DNA from: Massilia sp. Root351
Lineage (GTDB): Bacteria > Pseudomonadota > Gammaproteobacteria > Burkholderiales > Burkholderiaceae_D
Reading direction: 5' to 3'
Length of the DNA stretch: 64,000 bases
NCBI RefSeq assembly: GCF_001425045.1
Contig: NZ_LMDJ01000023.1
Location: forward strand, 1,214 to 65,213
A model generated the notes under the pieces. That model did not search any database and was not told the origin of the DNA. It saw nothing but the letters and a program-made list of their open reading frames with translations. Of this stretch, positions 61,092-64,000 are shown piece after piece. Numbering within the stretch: position 1 is the stretch's first letter; the number at the start of each line of letters is the position of its first letter. Both the position numbers and the translations under genes were made by a program.

Positions 61092-62876
61092 CAGGGTTTC
61101 GTTGACGGTCTTGCCGTTGATCGTCACGTTCGTCAGGACCACGTTCTGCGCATGGTGCAAAAATACCGGCTGGCCGGCGTGGCGCACCGTTCCAAAGTCG
61201 CAGTTGGTGAAGGAAATGTTCGTCACCGGCAGGATCGCGCTCCCCGCCTGTCCGTTGAAACTGGATGCGACCGGGCCGAGTATCACGACTGCCTGGTAGC
61301 ACGAATAGTCGCCATCGGCCATCTTCACCGTTCCGGCACGCAGGTTCGAAATGTGCACCTCCGACACGCTGGGCGGCCGGATGCGCACGGCATCGTCGCC
61401 GGCCGCGTAGTTGCAGTCGATGGTGACGATGGCGCCGCCGCCCGTCGCCAGCCCCTTGAGCGGGTTGGTCGGGTCCTGTTTGCCGCGCCGGTCGCGCGCG
61501 TCCACGCCGTTCGGCAGCTGCACATCCCGCACATACAAATGGCGCAGGAAGCCGCCCCGGTTCATATTGGTCTTGAGCCGTATCGCCGTGCCCAGCGGAT
61601 CGCTGGCCCAGTGCGCGTTGCGGAACTCGATGTTCTGCGCGTACACGTATTCGATCCCGGCAGCCATCTCGCTGCCCAGTGTCACGCCGCCGTGGCCGCT
61701 GTTCATGATGCAGTTCTGGATCACCACGTTGCGCGTGGGGCCGAACTGCGTATCCCGGTTCTTGCCGGACTTGATGGCGATGCAGTCGTCGCCCGTGTTG
61801 AAAGTGCAGCCGTCCACCAGCACGGTGTCGCACGACTCGGGGTCGAAACCATCGTTGTTCGGTCCCTTGCTCTGCATGTTCACCCTGCTGATGCGGAGGT
61901 AGCGGCAGTTCACCGGATGGTGCAGCCAGAACGGCGAAGCGACCGCCTGATAGCCTTCCATCACCACGTCGCTGCAGCCGATGAACTCCACCAGGCAGGG
62001 CCGCAAGTGGTGGCCGATACCGAACGTTCGCCGCGCCAGCGGCACCCCGGCCTCGGACAGCGCCGGCAGGTAGCGGGTGTCGCCGTTCCAGCGCGGGTGC
62101 TCGCCCTGGATCAGCCTGCGCTGCTCGGCGCTCAGTCCCGGCGCCACTGCCTCCAGCGGTAAATTGAGCGGGTTGACGGTGGCGGCGGACACCTCTTCGC
62201 CCTTGCGGTCGACCCAGCCCCACCACGAGCCGCCGCCGGACTCGAACGGTACGCCGGCCTGGCCGTTGAGCACACTGGTCCAGTCGGCGCCGGTCAGTGC
62301 AATGTTGTGCTGGTTGTAGGCGTACACCAGCGGCGAATAGTTCAGCACGTCGTTGCCCTGCCAGCGCGAGATCACCAGTTTGCCGCGCTCGCCGCAGTCG
62401 ATGTCGCCGTACTTGGCGTAGTCGAGCGGATTGGCGCTGAAGTACACCTGCGCGCCGGAAGCGAGGTGCACGTGCACGTTCGAACGCAGCACGATGGGTC
62501 CCTTGCAGTACCAGTTCCCGGCCGGGATCAGCACGCGGCCGCCGCCCTTCCGGTGGCAGGCCGCGATGGCGGCCGCGATGGCCGGGTAGCAGTCGGGCGA
62601 TCCCGGCGCCGGGGTCTGCACGTCCCACTGTTCCTTGCGCCAGGTGGACTTGGCCGCCACCAGCTGGCTGGACCTGGCGCCGTAGGCTGTGATGGGAAAG
62701 TCCTGCTTGCGGAAGTCCAGGGGCCTGGCGCAGCGCGCGGCGATATCGGCCGCGCGCTGCCATGGATCGGTGCCGGCGCGCGCCCGCGAGAAAGGGGCGG
62801 CGGCGCCGGCGCTGGCCGCCAGGGCGCTGGCTTTGCGCAGGAACAGGCGGCGGTGCGGATGGGTGGCTTGGCTCAT
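61083..62876 (-). CDS. Exported GH28 polygalacturonase
   Basis: The product is 597 residues. An HRRLFLRKAS leader suggests Tat export. The beta-helix has all four GH28 motifs: NND-G-F-D (340-345), GDDC (362-365), GHGG (394-397) and R-L-K near 435. It hydrolyses polygalacturonate or rhamnogalacturonan. The insert at 170-300 is longer than in simple polygalacturonases. The start is six bases after the TonB receptor stop, so both are one operon. Confidence 0.88.
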   Translation of the reverse strand: MSQATHPHRRLFLRKASALAASAGAAAPFSRARAGTDPWQRAADIAARCARPLDFRKQDFPITAYGARSSQLVAAKSTWRKEQWDVQTPAPGSPDCYPAIAAAIAACHRKGGGRVLIPAGNWYCKGPIVLRSNVHVHLASGAQVYFSANPLDYAKYGDIDCGERGKLVISRWQGNDVLNYSPLVYAYNQHNIALTGADWTSVLNGQAGVPFESGGGSWWGWVDRKGEEVSAATVNPLNLPLEAVAPGLSAEQRRLIQGEHPRWNGDTRYLPALSEAGVPLARRTFGIGHHLRPCLVEFIGCSDVVMEGYQAVASPFWLHHPVNCRYLRISRVNMQSKGPNNDGFDPESCDTVLVDGCTFNTGDDCIAIKSGKNRDTQFGPTRNVVIQNCIMNSGHGGVTLGSEMAAGIEYVYAQNIEFRNAHWASDPLGTAIRLKTNMNRGGFLRHLYVRDVQLPNGVDARDRRGKQDPTNPLKGLATGGGAIVTIDCNYAAGDDAVRIRPPSVSEVHISNLRAGTVKMADGDYSCYQAVVILGPVASSFNGQAGSAILPVTNISFTNCDFGTVRHAGQPVFLHHAQNVVLTNVTINGKTVNETLSK

Positions 62877-62882
62877 GGCGGC

Positions 62883-64000
62883 TCACATGGTGCGGAAAGT
62901 GGCGCCAACCATGATGCGGCGCCCGGAGTAGTTCAGGTCCAGCAGGTTGGGCGTGCCGTCCGCGAACGGGGCGTACTGGCCCTGGCTGTTGGAGGTGGTG
63001 TTATTGGTCAGGTTGCGGCCTTCGATGAAGAATTCCACGTTCGGCCGCCAACGGTAGGACAGCTTGGCGTCGATGTAGCGGGTGGCGTCCTTGAAGTTCG
63101 GCGAGCCAGGGTTGTAAGGGAAGCCCACCCGCACCGGCGCCGCGTTCGGGTAGTTGTTTACGCCCGCCGCGTTGCACGAGGCGATGCAGGTGAAGGAAGC
63201 CGCCACCGCTTGCACGGCCACGCGGGCTGCCAGCTTGCCGTCGTCGTACCAGAGCGCCCAGTTGTAGGTGTACCTGGACTCGCGCGCCGGCGGCAACGGC
63301 GTGCCGGTCAGCAGGTCGACGATGTTCTCATTGCTGGCCTTGGAACGCTGCTTGCTGTAGTTGGCGTCCATGCCGGTATAGCGCAGCAGTGAAGGCAGGA
63401 AGGTAAAGGCGGTCTTGGTGGTCAGTTCCAGGCCGGTGCGGCTGGTGGCCGCGCCGTTCATCCAGGTGGAATAGTCGAACAGCACGTCGGCCAGCGGTAT
63501 GCCGGTGGCCGGGTCGACCATGTCGGTGCCGGCGAACAGCGGCACCTGCGATACGCCTTGCGGAATTGCCGGGCCCACCTTGCCGCGCTGCCTGAACACG
63601 GATGCGCTGAACATGGTGTCGCGGTTCGGATAGTACTCCAGCGCGAAGTCCTGGTTCAGGTTTTGCTGCGCCTTCAGCAGCGGGTTGCCGATGGTGCCGG
63701 AGCAGCGCTGGAACACTTCGTTCTCGTCCTCGCGGCGTTCGTCGAAGGTGCAGGTACCCGACGGCAGCAGGCGCGATACAGGCGGGCGCGCCACGGTCTT
63801 GGCGACGTTGTAGCGCGCCACCAGCTTGTCCGGCACCATCCACAGGGCCAGGTTCAGGCTGGGCAGCACGTCGTTGGAGGTGGCGTCGGTGCGCGTGGCT
63901 TGCGAAACCCGGGTGGTGACGGTGCCGCCGGGTGCGTCGCGGTTGAACGGGTCGTAGGTGGGCGTCTTGGTGATGGCGACAAAGGTCATCATGCCGGTGC
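62883..64000 (-). CDS. TonB-dependent receptor, C-terminal part (runs off the window)
   Basis: The frame is open to the right edge, so only about the last 370 residues are seen; the signal peptide and plug are outside the window. Barrel repeats and a C-terminal NGRNLTNNTTSNSQG ... GATFRTM end fit a receptor of the TIGR01782 type. It precedes the GH28 gene by six bases and probably imports pectin oligomers. Confidence 0.82.
   Translation of the reverse strand, partial: TGMMTFVAITKTPTYDPFNRDAPGGTVTTRVSQATRTDATSNDVLPSLNLALWMVPDKLVARYNVAKTVARPPVSRLLPSGTCTFDERREDENEVFQRCSGTIGNPLLKAQQNLNQDFALEYYPNRDTMFSASVFRQRGKVGPAIPQGVSQVPLFAGTDMVDPATGIPLADVLFDYSTWMNGAATSRTGLELTTKTAFTFLPSLLRYTGMDANYSKQRSKASNENIVDLLTGTPLPPARESRYTYNWALWYDDGKLAARVAVQAVAASFTCIASCNAAGVNNYPNAAPVRVGFPYNPGSPNFKDATRYIDAKLSYRWRPNVEFFIEGRNLTNNTTSNSQGQYAPFADGTPNLLDLNYSGRRIMVGATFRTM

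Overview
The window looks like chromosomal DNA of a Gram-negative betaproteobacterium, most likely an Oxalobacteraceae relative (Duganella/Massilia/Janthinobacterium type). This is inferred from the GC-rich right three quarters, four large TonB-dependent receptors, secreted polymer-degrading enzymes, and a tRNA-Phe 3' end of Burkholderiales type. It is not proven.

Region A (1-16.5 kb) is an accessory island, visibly AT-richer up to about 9.9 kb. The left edge is the 5' end of an IS3-family element that has cut off a DUF6641-like gene. A small integrated replicon-like element follows: DUF6626-like gene, HUH rolling-circle endonuclease, IHF-beta-like protein, three unknown ORFs and a short tyrosine recombinase. 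Next comes a three-gene cluster that looks like an uncharacterised defence locus: an SF2 helicase fused to a PD-(D/E)XK nuclease, an HNH protein and a HEPN-like protein. GC-richer cargo follows: a decayed TetR gene, a flavin oxidoreductase, an epoxide-hydrolase-like enzyme, a methyltransferase, and an NmrA-like reductase with a divergent LysR regulator. The island ends with an inverted remnant of the same IS end and a tRNA-Phe 3' half with its terminator, which looks like an attachment-site scar.

Region B (16.7-24.4 kb) holds single genes and small operons: DUF1326/DUF2182, a cysteine-dioxygenase-like cupin, a beta-lactamase-fold hydrolase, a HExxH protein, a GH62 arabinofuranosidase and a periplasmic alpha/beta hydrolase.

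Region C (24.4-32.2 kb) resembles a cyanophycin/arginine-peptide locus. A TonB receptor diverges from an operon encoding a secreted cyanophycinase, an M20D amidohydrolase, an ArgR-like AraC regulator and arginine N-succinyltransferase.

Region D (32.3-45.5 kb) is the most interesting metabolic locus. One minus-strand operon encodes a D-aminopeptidase/MlrB-like serine hydrolase, an MFS carrier, an M81 (MlrC-like) peptidase, an alpha-oxoamine-synthase-fold enzyme, kynureninase, tryptophan 2,3-dioxygenase, RidA and a DadA-like oxidase. Most of its genes overlap by ATGA. A TetR gene diverges from it, and a TonB receptor plus dipeptide epimerase lie beyond. The same 14-bp dyad (AATGA-N4-TCATT) lies at both operon starts, so they probably form one regulon for taking up and degrading a peptide that contains D-residues and tryptophan.

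Region E (45.7-64 kb) begins with a GH2 glycosidase, an MBL-fold hydrolase, an unknown gene and a cupin. The rest is a pectin-utilisation locus: PL10-GH28 fusion, GH105, PL22 and a TonB receptor in one operon with a strong terminator; a divergent six-hairpin-type enzyme; and a GH28 polygalacturonase downstream of a TonB receptor that runs off the right edge.
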